From: Acidobacteriota bacterium
GTDB lineage: Bacteria > Acidobacteriota > Terriglobia > Acidiferrales > UBA7541
Length of the DNA: 64,000 nt
Reading direction: 5' to 3'
NCBI GenBank assembly: GCA_021788095.1
Contig: JAJYLB010000008.1
Span: forward strand, 47,663-111,662
This document shows positions 37,301-44,250 of the stretch, piece after piece. The notes under the pieces are model-generated. The model searched no databases and was not told where the DNA came from. It was given only the letters and a program-made list of their open reading frames with translations. The first letter of the stretch is position 1. Each line of letters opens with the position of its first letter. The translations under genes and the position numbers were made by a program.

Positions 37301-38281
37301 AACCCCAACGCCGATTTCAACACGGCCGAGGGCATCTCGAATTACAACGCGCTCCAAGTCGGCGTTACCAAGCGCATGAGCCATGGACTCGAGTTCACCG
37401 CCGCATACACGTGGTCCCACGCGCTCGACGAAGGCAGCGGACTCCAGCTCTTCTACAATGGCAACGACCCGCTGAACCCGCGCTCGGCATATGCCTCCGC
37501 CGGTTTCGACCGCACCCACGTCTTTACCGTCAGCTACCTCTACGAACTCCCCAGCCCCGTCAAATCGAAGGGCTTCTTCAGCCAAGTCGTGGACGGCTGG
37601 GGTCTCAGTGGCATGACGGTTGCCGAAACCGGCCAGCCCTACAGCATCTACGATTTCTCGGGTGACGTTGGCAGCCAGTATTGGGGCGCCGGCGACGACT
37701 ACATCACCAACCCCACGCTCGCCATTCCGGGCGGCAACGTCAGCTCCGTCTTGCTCCAGAAGGGCACGATGGGTCTCGACGCGGGGAAGCCGGTTCTGAA
37801 CGGCGGCGCCTTTGGCATCAACATCAATCCGCCGGGAACCAACGGCGTTCCGCCGTGCGGCCCGACGACGGGTGGCGGCACGGCTTGCGACTATTCGGAA
37901 ACGGGTTATTCCAACGCCGGCCGTAACCTATTCCGCGGGCCGTTCCAGACGCGGTTCGATTTCGATTTGTTCAAGAATTTCAAGCTGAGCGAACGCCTCG
38001 CCCTCCGCTACGACGCTCAGTTCTTCAACCTCTTCAACAATGCCAGTTTCGACGCTCCCTACAACGACTTTAGCTTGGATCCTTGCTTCGGGCCGAACCT
38101 CCAGACCGTCGGAGGCCAGCAACAGTTTGGCTACTACGGTTGTCAGTGGCTTGGCACCGTTCCGGCGGTGAATGGCGTGGGACCCTTCGGCAATGGGCAG
38201 GCGCCCGGCAGCGGGGGCTACATCACCAACACACTCGGCAGCCCTCGTTTTATCCAGATGGCGCTGCACCTGACGTTTTAG
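34373..38281 (+). CDS. TonB-dependent receptor with CarboxypepD_reg domain (Oar-like)
   Basis: The 1302-residue outer-membrane protein has a signal peptide ending ARPARAQQ. A CarboxypepD_reg domain follows (GTINGTVTDTSGGVVPGATV to GTYAVTITKAAF), then a plug region (GSFTQLATLAPGV, TSMYDASQGANSGAHI) and a large barrel ending in MALHLTF. SVVTKSGTNDFHGEAYEY is the signature of this acidobacterial receptor group. Unlike the copy at 11389 it is intact. It is divergent from the exported deaminase, so nucleic-acid fragments or nucleosides are a possible substrate, but specificity cannot be read from sequence. Confidence 0.92.
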   Translation: MRQEAKISIFSEGICALGIRAAAWVGIALLFLLAFAPRPARAQQALGTINGTVTDTSGGVVPGATVKAVNTGTNLTVTAVTQKDGSFSIVNLPIGTYAVTITKAAFKTVVHSEILVQGNRATTVNTVIQPGAVSATVTVSATPLLNQTDTTNGYVLGSHLVNTAPLGTGSFTQLATLAPGVSADLLSGSGSNAGLGNQEIWANGQRDTSNSVSFNGVTGTNVFNGKTSSSVSESRYVLNTNEQFLPGGQIQTNTSVYDAIGQGLPTPPQETIEELHVQTSMYDASQGANSGAHISVVTKSGTNDFHGEAYEYHQTDAWDANQFFLNAAGIARPPLHRNTFGGLFGGPIVHNKIFFFGSYQGQRVSDAFNGATRGVSVPIGLTNDRSESTLINLVNSDYGTSITASDVDPVALKLMQAKTSRGGYLVPSETISDPNQQSALGYNAFEQGPPSTFKADQVNANTDFTFGQRDRFSEKYYFQNNPSTSPFAVSDVLGFPQELRAGSQVASLDNIFTPTANTSWEQRLGFVRETAYAHTGQAFTPQSMGLNILGSSIFPGIVVNYANTNTYGGFGIGPSNNFANAGVFQNQFEGESNFTWLHGIHNLSFGVVYDYGQLNVVNKENQVATFNFNNFPDFFTGTIAGRSGGTLLDGETNRYYRYKQLGLYAQDQLHVRSNLTVDLGLRWDWDGPLNEKNGLLTSFYPQDYSYDLATDTINNIGLVVAGNNKQFCAQKEPYCVSDSTLTGRQWMFEPRIGLAWSPSFVKNFVVRAGFGLYADRGEFFTELSPSAGLGISGPFGVTTEEPFTVPFNASCYGEQCLSGNPFGTAAPPLPPSNFSAVKSLVYNQSGLSGCAEPVTPTCTPTGYANFAFLFGGYDPRNTLPYSENWTLDFQWQPLNSLMVDIGYVGNRGLHELLPIPFNQPLIATPQHPVNGQIYSYGFQATDVNGNPLATEQVMTTIGPYSFSDGNTALRVPYIGYNPNADFNTAEGISNYNALQVGVTKRMSHGLEFTAAYTWSHALDEGSGLQLFYNGNDPLNPRSAYASAGFDRTHVFTVSYLYELPSPVKSKGFFSQVVDGWGLSGMTVAETGQPYSIYDFSGDVGSQYWGAGDDYITNPTLAIPGGNVSSVLLQKGTMGLDAGKPVLNGGAFGININPPGTNGVPPCGPTTGGGTACDYSETGYSNAGRNLFRGPFQTRFDFDLFKNFKLSERLALRYDAQFFNLFNNASFDAPYNDFSLDPCFGPNLQTVGGQQQFGYYGCQWLGTVPAVNGVGPFGNGQAPGSGGYITNTLGSPRFIQMALHLTF

Positions 38282-38304
38282 GGAAGACTGCGGGGCGCGT
38301 ATAA

Positions 38305-38784
38305 ATGAAGAAGCCGGTTGGGACTTTACTGCTGGCATTGGCGGTAAGCCTGGCGTGCGCCGGCGCTCGAGCGCAAGGGAAGCCAAACTTCAGCGGCACA
38401 TGGAAGCAGAACAACGCGAAAAGCTCGGTGCGGCACGGGCCGGGATCATTTTCCTACACCAACGTGATCGTTCAAAAGGGTGCGCTGCTGCAGGTCACCA
38501 GCATTTTCAGCGGTTCGCGCGGGAAGAGTCAATTTACCGACACGTATTCGATTGGCGGCAAACCAGAGATCAGGAAGGACCGTGACGGCGACCAAATCAG
38601 CACGAGCGTAAGGTTAAATGGTCCGGCGCTGGAGTTCAGAAGTGTGGAGCAAGAAAGCGCGCACGAAATCGTCACGAACCAGACCTGGACACTCTCGCGC
38701 GACGGTAAGGTTTTGACCAAGATATACCACAGCACCGGCCCGCGTGGGACGTACAACGACAAGTACGTTTTGGAGAAGCAGTAG
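38305..38784 (+). CDS. Small secreted protein, lipocalin-like, unknown function
   Basis: The 159-residue protein has a clean signal peptide (KKPVGTLLLALAVSLACAGARAQ). The mature part begins PNFSGTWKQNNAKS, a pattern common in small secreted acidobacterial proteins. The rest is strand-rich (TNVIVQKGALLQVTSIF, QTWTLSRDGKVLTKIYHS), consistent with a small beta-barrel. It follows the receptor by 23 bases and may be co-transcribed. No catalytic motif is visible. Confidence 0.7.
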   Translation: MKKPVGTLLLALAVSLACAGARAQGKPNFSGTWKQNNAKSSVRHGPGSFSYTNVIVQKGALLQVTSIFSGSRGKSQFTDTYSIGGKPEIRKDRDGDQISTSVRLNGPALEFRSVEQESAHEIVTNQTWTLSRDGKVLTKIYHSTGPRGTYNDKYVLEKQ

Positions 38785-38884
38785 TAGACTGGATTTGGCT
38801 CGAAGCTATCGCAAAACCACCGTCTTCGGCCGGCACGTCCCGAAGCCTCGGGATCAGCCATGCCGTCAAGGTGCCCAGAAAGCC

Positions 38885-38898
38885 GGGGCTGTAGCCCC
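38885..38898. repeat. Short palindrome of the 'agcccctgaag' type
   Basis: GGGGCT-GT-AGCCCC is a perfect 6-bp stem followed by TGAAGG. It resembles the cttcag palindromes at 23257-23312 in style and may belong to the same dispersed family. Confidence 0.4.
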
Positions 38899-39016
38899 TG
38901 AAGGAACCGGGCGGGAGGTTTTGAAATAGCTTCTTGTATTGCGAGTAGGCTGCTGCAGTCATGACGAGCCTTTGTGCGGGGTTGTGCCTCGGGTAGCCAC
39001 GTGCTATAAAGTGTTT

Positions 39017-39331
39017 ATGCGTGGGGGAGCACTGAAGGCAGGCGTTGTTCTCATCATCGGCGTGATTTTTCTCAGCATGGTCTCGCAGATGTTCGATCGT
39101 TGGGATCACGCCGAAACCAAAGGCAAGGACACCGAGTCGACCCTGATCCTCGTTGCCCTCAGCGCCGGCGCCGCAATCGCTATCCTCCATCGAGCTTCCG
39201 CTTGCCTGCCGAGTTTCCTAAAGCTTAGTCCGGCGGTAACCGCCTCTTCTCCCGTGCTGCGCTGGATTCTCTTCGAGCCTGAAATCAGCCCATTCCCGGA
39301 AAGCCCGCCCCTTTTAGCCCTCCGCATCTAG
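39017..39331 (+). CDS. Hypothetical small membrane protein
   Basis: The 104-residue protein has two hydrophobic segments (about 6-24 and 44-60) joined by a charged loop (DRWDHAETKGKDTES). The C-terminal part is Pro/Ser-rich. I do not recognise a family. The ribosome site is weak and the reading frame's start is uncertain. An opposing open frame overlaps it but has no features of its own. Confidence 0.45.
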   Translation: MRGGALKAGVVLIIGVIFLSMVSQMFDRWDHAETKGKDTESTLILVALSAGAAIAILHRASACLPSFLKLSPAVTASSPVLRWILFEPEISPFPESPPLLALRI

Positions 39332-39513
39332 AAGTGTGCCCGAACGCTCGAAGGCGTTCACGTTAGGGTTGTGTTTTCTCCACTGGAGTCCACTCTGGCG
39401 AGATCCCCGAAAGACTTTCCTCTCAGCCTCATTCAATGAGTGAGCGTTGGGCCATCTGAACGTTGATCGACCGAGGCTTTTGACAAATCAGCGCAAAAGG
39501 AGCGCATAAACTT

Positions 39514-41073
39514 TTGAGAGTTCACCTCGTAAATCCCAGCCACGTGTCCTTTGGCACCGCCGTAATCACACCGCGGTGGCTCTATGTAATTGCGGCGGCG
39601 ACGCCCGCGGCATTCGGCAATCCGGTTATCGTGGATGAAACGCTCAGCTTCGTGGACCCGGAGCGCATCCAGCCAGGCGATGTTGTGGGCATCGGGATCC
39701 ATACCGGGAACGCGCTCCGCGGCTACGAGATCGGCAAAATGGCGCGGGAGCGCGGAGCCTACGTCATTTTCGGGGGGATCCATGCGACTCTCTATTCCGA
39801 AGAGGCGGGACGCCTGGGCGGCGCGCACTCGGTGGTTAAGGGCGACGGCGACATCGTCTGGGGAGCTGCGTTGGCAGACTGTCTGAAAGGCGTACCCAAA
39901 CCGATGTATCTGGGTGGCCGCGTGGAAGCCTCGAACTTCATGCCCGCTCGCTGGGACCTGCTTCCGCGCGACCGCTACATGTGGGCCTCGGTGCAGACGG
40001 TGCGCGGCTGCCCGAAACATTGCTCGTTTTGCTCGGTGTGGCGGTCCGATGGCCAGCGACCGCGCCAACGCGCCACCGACGCTGTGATCGAGGAGATCGT
40101 CCAGCTGCGACAGATGGGGTTTCGATTTATCGCTCTGGCCGACGACAACTTTTATCCGGTCACGCTGACCGACCTGACGATGGCCGAGCGGCAAGGGAAC
40201 ACGCACCGAATCGCGGAGCTCACGGCGATTCGCACCGAGCGTTTCCGGTTAATGGAGCGGCTGGCGCTTTTGCCCAGGGACATGGTGTTCTTCACGCAAA
40301 TTACCATGGAAGCCGCCGAGGACCCGGATTATCTCGACGCCATGCGCCGGGCGAACATCAAGGGGGCGCTCGTGGGAGTGGAATCGGTGACGCCGGAAGG
40401 GTTGAAGGACGTCTACAAGGATTTCAATTGCGCAGGAGACCGCTTGGTCGACCGATTGCAGCTGTTTCGTCGAAGCGGCGTGCACGTCCTAGGCTCATTC
40501 ATTTTCGGCCTGCCCAGCGACCGGCCCGAAACGTTCGGCGCGACCGTCTCCGTGGCGCAACGCGCCGGAATCACCTTCGCGCAATTTGTCATGTTGACGC
40601 CATTCCCCGGTACCGTGGATTTCGCGAAATGGGAAAAGTCGATGGAACTCGATCCTCGGCCCATTCGCGGCATTCCGCTGACACGACACTGGCTGATCCC
40701 TCAGGAGTCTAGGCCCAAGCTGTATTGCCCACATCCGACGATGTCGGCCGATGAAATTCGACACCGTACACAGGTTGCTTGGGACCGCTTCTACCGCCTG
40801 CCGTTGATCTGGCAACGGTCTCGTTTTTTGAAATCACTCCGCGCACGCCTGGCCTTTATCTTGATCTCGAAGCTGTACCGGCAGATGTATGCCAATACCG
40901 GCATTGCCACCGACAGCGCCCGGGTAGAGCGTTCGGCGCGGTGGGCACGCTGGATTGCGAAGCCATGCCGACGACTTTTTTCCGCACCTCCCATGCCGGA
41001 GCTCCGAGTTCCCCAACTCATGCTTCAATCTGATCGAAAAACTGCGAGATTCGGAGACTCGCCCGTCCGTTGA
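39514..41073 (+). CDS. B12-binding-domain radical SAM protein
   Basis: The 519-residue protein has an N-terminal cobalamin-binding-like Rossmann region (about 1-140, with GIHTGNALRGYEIGKMARER and VIFGGIHATLYSEEA). The radical SAM cluster is C166, C170, C173 (VRGCPKHCSFC), and FGLPSDRPETF is further on. The architecture fits class B methylases or BchE/Hpn-type enzymes. TTG 39514 is the start, with AAGGAG 12 bases upstream. An hpnJ fragment lies 0.4 kb downstream, so a hopanoid-related origin is possible, but the substrate is not identifiable. The basic C-terminal tail (about 420-519) is unusual. Confidence 0.82.
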   Translation: MRVHLVNPSHVSFGTAVITPRWLYVIAAATPAAFGNPVIVDETLSFVDPERIQPGDVVGIGIHTGNALRGYEIGKMARERGAYVIFGGIHATLYSEEAGRLGGAHSVVKGDGDIVWGAALADCLKGVPKPMYLGGRVEASNFMPARWDLLPRDRYMWASVQTVRGCPKHCSFCSVWRSDGQRPRQRATDAVIEEIVQLRQMGFRFIALADDNFYPVTLTDLTMAERQGNTHRIAELTAIRTERFRLMERLALLPRDMVFFTQITMEAAEDPDYLDAMRRANIKGALVGVESVTPEGLKDVYKDFNCAGDRLVDRLQLFRRSGVHVLGSFIFGLPSDRPETFGATVSVAQRAGITFAQFVMLTPFPGTVDFAKWEKSMELDPRPIRGIPLTRHWLIPQESRPKLYCPHPTMSADEIRHRTQVAWDRFYRLPLIWQRSRFLKSLRARLAFILISKLYRQMYANTGIATDSARVERSARWARWIAKPCRRLFSAPPMPELRVPQLMLQSDRKTARFGDSPVR

Positions 41074-41175
41074 AAGACGGCCCGGCGGGTGAATGAACGA
41101 TGCGGTTTCTACCCAAAATGCAAAGAGCAGTCAAGAATTGCCGATAACTGATCAGCAATTTGGGGAGCCCCTGAA

Positions 41176-41496
41176 ATGGAAAGACCCACTGTCAAGACAC
41201 AGCCTGCAATCGCCGAGCTGCGCGTCATGGAAACAAGACCCGGGGGAGAGAGAGCAGCGTTGCTATCGCCCCTCGATGCCGAGAGCTTCCCGTCACGCCG
41301 GGCTTGCAGCCTGTGCAAATCCCGTTCCACTTTCTTCCGCTACAAAGTGTTCCCTCGCGACTCCGATGGGGGAGGCGGTTGCTGCCTCCGCTGTTTTGCC
41401 GACCTTCTCATGGGACTGGAACGCCGCGCAATCGCTGTGGACAGATACGGGAAGGTGGAAACCGGGGTGTTGAGGAGCCGAGGACCACAGAGATGA
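41176..41496 (+). CDS. Small Cys-rich protein of unknown function
   Basis: The 106-residue frame begins after GGGGAG and ends in an ATGA overlap with the hpnJ fragment, which suggests a once-translated gene. It holds a possible zinc ribbon: ACSLCKS, then GGGCCLRCFADLL about 25 residues later. I know no matching family. It may be a genuine small gene or a chance frame in a decayed stretch. Confidence 0.4.
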   Translation: MERPTVKTQPAIAELRVMETRPGGERAALLSPLDAESFPSRRACSLCKSRSTFFRYKVFPRDSDGGGGCCLRCFADLLMGLERRAIAVDRYGKVETGVLRSRGPQR

Positions 41497-41616
41497 GGAT
41501 TTTGTTTCTAAATCCGCCTTCTTTTGAAGAGTTCGACGGGGGCGCCAGTTCTCACCGGCCCGCCTCCCGGGGGAATCGAGTCCTACTGGTACCAAGTCTG
41601 GCTCTGTTGGGGATAA
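41493..41616 (+). pseudogene. Remnant of hpnJ (hopanoid biosynthesis radical SAM enzyme), N-terminus only
   Basis: ATG 41493 begins MRILFLNPPSFEEFDGGASS and HRPASRG. After a one-frame shift near 41570 it continues IESYWYQVWLCWG and then stops at TAA 41614. HpnJ proteins begin 'MkTLFLNPPSfeGFDGGAgSRYqAkREIrSFWYPtWL', so both halves match in order. Only about 40 of ~470 codons remain. The radical SAM domain is gone, so this is a dead stub. It marks a rearrangement breakpoint in front of the chimeric gene at 41748. Confidence 0.7.
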
Positions 41617-41747
41617 AGGGATGCAATACCAAATTGACGCGCCGGAGTCGGACATTGCGGTCCGGTGGAGTGCCCTGCCAGCCGGCAGCAAGAGTACGGC
41701 CATCAGAATCGCCCGCATGCATTCAGATAAATCCCGGGGAGGCACGA

Positions 41748-43034
41748 GTGATTTCTTTTCGCCATATTATTCCGTTCTTGCTGATCTTTACGGCATTGGC
41801 TTTCTTGCCAGCAGTTACTTTCGGTCAGACAGAAAATTCTGCTCACGGTCGGTTGGGAGGCTCTCAGCAAGGAGGTTCGACGAACCTTCCTCAGACCGAA
41901 AGGCGGAGCACCTCGCCGGATTCGCTCCAAAAGGCTGTAACTTGTGTAGCCACTCACCTTGGGCAACGGCTTAAAGATCTGGGGCGCGGCCAGGCAGGCA
42001 TCTGGACGAGCCCGTTGCACATGCGCTCGGATGACTCGTTCCGGCTGGCCCCGTTTGGGGCCGCGACCTCCACATTCTCCACCGGATTTGTTTCGGCCCG
42101 GCGGGCGGCGGCACACCCGCGCGCAGAATGTGACTCGCTGGGCGGAAACGCTTCGGATATATGGCTGCTCCGCCCCAGTCAGATCCCGACTCTCAACCAG
42201 CAGCTTATGTCGCGTTGGGGCTTGCAGAATTCTCCCCTCCAGCGTGTAGGAAAAGACGATCGTCGTCACTGGCGTTTGGCTGAAAAGCTTTCCCTGGGCC
42301 TGTCGCCACAGCTTGAAAGCCGTCTGCGGGCCCAGACGTGTCCCCGCCTGGGGCTCGACGGCGCCAGCCTATGGGGCCAGAATCAGCTGCATCCTTCCGA
42401 GAGTCAGAAAAAGAAGAGAAAAGAAAAGGCGCATAACCCCTCGGCAACTTCCGGCTCACCTCATCATATTTTCTACGTGGTCCCCGCCTTCAATGTGAGT
42501 TACCAGCGCAAATTCACGCCGCTCACTCCGCGCGGGAAGTGGGACGAATGGCTCGAGAGTACCTGGGATCCGCGGGGCTTCGCTCTGTACGCGTTTGAGT
42601 CGGCGACGCTGGAATATTCCTCCAGCGACGGCTTTTGCGGGTACGGGAAGGGCTGGGGCGGCTACGGCGAGTGTTATGGCTCCGTGGAGGCGGATGCGAA
42701 CATTTCGAGTTTTCTTGGTGATTACCTCTTCCCTGTCCTCATGCACCAAGATCCCCGGTATTTTCGCCTGGGAGAAGGCGGCTTTGGCAAGCGGGTCTGG
42801 CATGCGATTTCCCACGTCTTCGTTACGTACAACGATTCCGGCCACACCGTTTTTTATACCTCGGCGCTCTCGGGAACCTTTATTGCGGCAGGCATTTCCA
42901 ATCTCTACTATCCGTCCCAAGATGTCGGATTCAGCAAAACAATTAGCCGCGCCGCGCTCGATCTCGGCAACACCGCCCTATTCAACCTGGCGGCCGAATT
43001 CTGGCCGGACATCCACCGTAACCTGCACTTTTGA
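41748..43034 (+). CDS. Secreted chimeric protein: PAP2-phosphatase-like N-terminal piece joined to a conserved acidobacterial domain
   Basis: GTG 41748, behind GGGGAGG, starts a signal peptide (IIPFLLIFTALAFLPAVTFGQ). Residues ~70-108 (LKDLGRGQAGIWTSPLHMRS, DDSFRLAPFGAATS) resemble the segment before the catalytic core of exported PAP2-family phosphatases ('..diwTSPfhl...l.P..a.t'), but the phosphatase motifs are absent. Residues ~120-240 look like low-quality coding sequence. Residues ~240-428 (FYVVPAFNVSYQRKFTPL, FLFPVLMHQDPRYFRLGEGG, NLAAEFWPDIHR) form a well-conserved domain of unknown function seen beside RND efflux genes in Acidobacteriota. It looks like a fusion through deletion. It sits 43 bases before the hlyD-like gene. 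Confidence 0.6.
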   Translation: MISFRHIIPFLLIFTALAFLPAVTFGQTENSAHGRLGGSQQGGSTNLPQTERRSTSPDSLQKAVTCVATHLGQRLKDLGRGQAGIWTSPLHMRSDDSFRLAPFGAATSTFSTGFVSARRAAAHPRAECDSLGGNASDIWLLRPSQIPTLNQQLMSRWGLQNSPLQRVGKDDRRHWRLAEKLSLGLSPQLESRLRAQTCPRLGLDGASLWGQNQLHPSESQKKKRKEKAHNPSATSGSPHHIFYVVPAFNVSYQRKFTPLTPRGKWDEWLESTWDPRGFALYAFESATLEYSSSDGFCGYGKGWGGYGECYGSVEADANISSFLGDYLFPVLMHQDPRYFRLGEGGFGKRVWHAISHVFVTYNDSGHTVFYTSALSGTFIAAGISNLYYPSQDVGFSKTISRAALDLGNTALFNLAAEFWPDIHRNLHF

Positions 43035-43077
43035 AGGGCGATTTCGACATGATGTCTCGCTAAATGGAGTGGAAAGA

Positions 43078-44241
43078 ATGAAAAGAATCATTGTAGGAAC
43101 TGCCGTCGCTATTCTCGTGGTGCTTGCAGGAGTTCAGGTAGCCGAATGGTCTCGCGCCGGCTCCCCGCCCCGCGAGCCCACGCCGGCGCGCGCTTCGCTC
43201 GCTTCCGGCCGGGCGAAAGCCGGTCCGGAGGCGCCTGCCGCTGGCTCTGACGCATCACCGGTCACCGCGCCTTCCTCTGAAGCGGGGTACGTAATCACGC
43301 AGGCGGCCACGGTTTCGCCTCGGCTCGTGGCCTACGGCCAAGTGCAGCCCATTTCCCTATTGCCGGTGAACGCCGCCGAGCCGGGAGTCGTCACCGCCCT
43401 CGGCGTTCTCCCGGGAACGCACGTCCGGGCCGGACAAGAAATCGCGCACCTGAGCGGACCTGCTATACAGTCGGCGCTCGAGCAAAGTGAAGCGAACGTT
43501 CGCAGCGCGCAAGCCCAACTCTCGGCTGCCCGGAAGACTTTGGCGATCGAACGCGAGCAGTTGCCCTCGCATTTGAGCACCCGCGCCGCCGTTCAGCAGG
43601 CGCGGAGCGCGGCGGCTCAAGCGCAGACCAATTTTGAAAACGCGCAATCGCATCTCGAAGCGGTGCGCCGGATGCTCGCGCTTGCCGCGCCGGCGAACGG
43701 AACGGTGCTCGCCATCGATGCGCCCAACGGACAGCTCGTGGCGGCCGGCCAGCCCGTGGTCACGCTTCAGACGACGGCCAGGTTATGGCTGGCGGCCTCG
43801 TATTACGGCCCTGATTTGTCCTTGATTCACGTCGGAATGACAGGCGTCTTTGCGCCTGCGGACGGAAGCGCGCCGGTCCCCGTCCGAGTTCGTGCCGTCT
43901 CGGGCGCGATGGCCGCGGGCGAAGGTGAGGCGATCGGACTGATGCCTATGGTCCCAACATCGAGGTGGATCAACGGCGAATACGGCTCGGTAACCCTCGA
44001 TCTGCCGCCACAGAAGCTCGTCGCCGTACCTACGCGCGCCCTGGTCCTCGATCGGGGTAAATGGTGGGTCTTGGTGCATTCCCCTGAAGGCGACCGCCCG
44101 CAGGAGGTCGTGCCGGGACCGACCCGGGGCTGGAACACGTTTCTGGAGAGCGGGGTTAGCGCGGGTACGCAAATCGTCGTTGAGGATGCGTATCTCCTAT
44201 TCCATCGCGGCATTGCCAAGCGCTACACGCCGTCAAATTAA
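43078..44241 (+). CDS. RND efflux periplasmic adaptor (membrane fusion protein)
   Basis: The 387-residue protein has an N-terminal membrane anchor (IIVGTAVAILVVLAGVQVA). A biotinyl-lipoyl-like half follows (EPGVVTALGVLPGTHVRAGQ), then a coiled-coil hairpin (about 130-200, SALEQSEANVRSAQAQLSAA). The second half-motif is APANGTVLAIDAPNGQLVAA, and a C-terminal beta-barrel closes the protein. It links the RND pump to the TolC-like channel. GGAG precedes the ATG, and the RND gene starts nine bases after its stop. Confidence 0.9.
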   Translation: MKRIIVGTAVAILVVLAGVQVAEWSRAGSPPREPTPARASLASGRAKAGPEAPAAGSDASPVTAPSSEAGYVITQAATVSPRLVAYGQVQPISLLPVNAAEPGVVTALGVLPGTHVRAGQEIAHLSGPAIQSALEQSEANVRSAQAQLSAARKTLAIEREQLPSHLSTRAAVQQARSAAAQAQTNFENAQSHLEAVRRMLALAAPANGTVLAIDAPNGQLVAAGQPVVTLQTTARLWLAASYYGPDLSLIHVGMTGVFAPADGSAPVPVRVRAVSGAMAAGEGEAIGLMPMVPTSRWINGEYGSVTLDLPPQKLVAVPTRALVLDRGKWWVLVHSPEGDRPQEVVPGPTRGWNTFLESGVSAGTQIVVEDAYLLFHRGIAKRYTPSN

Positions 44242-44250
44242 CCACTCGCG

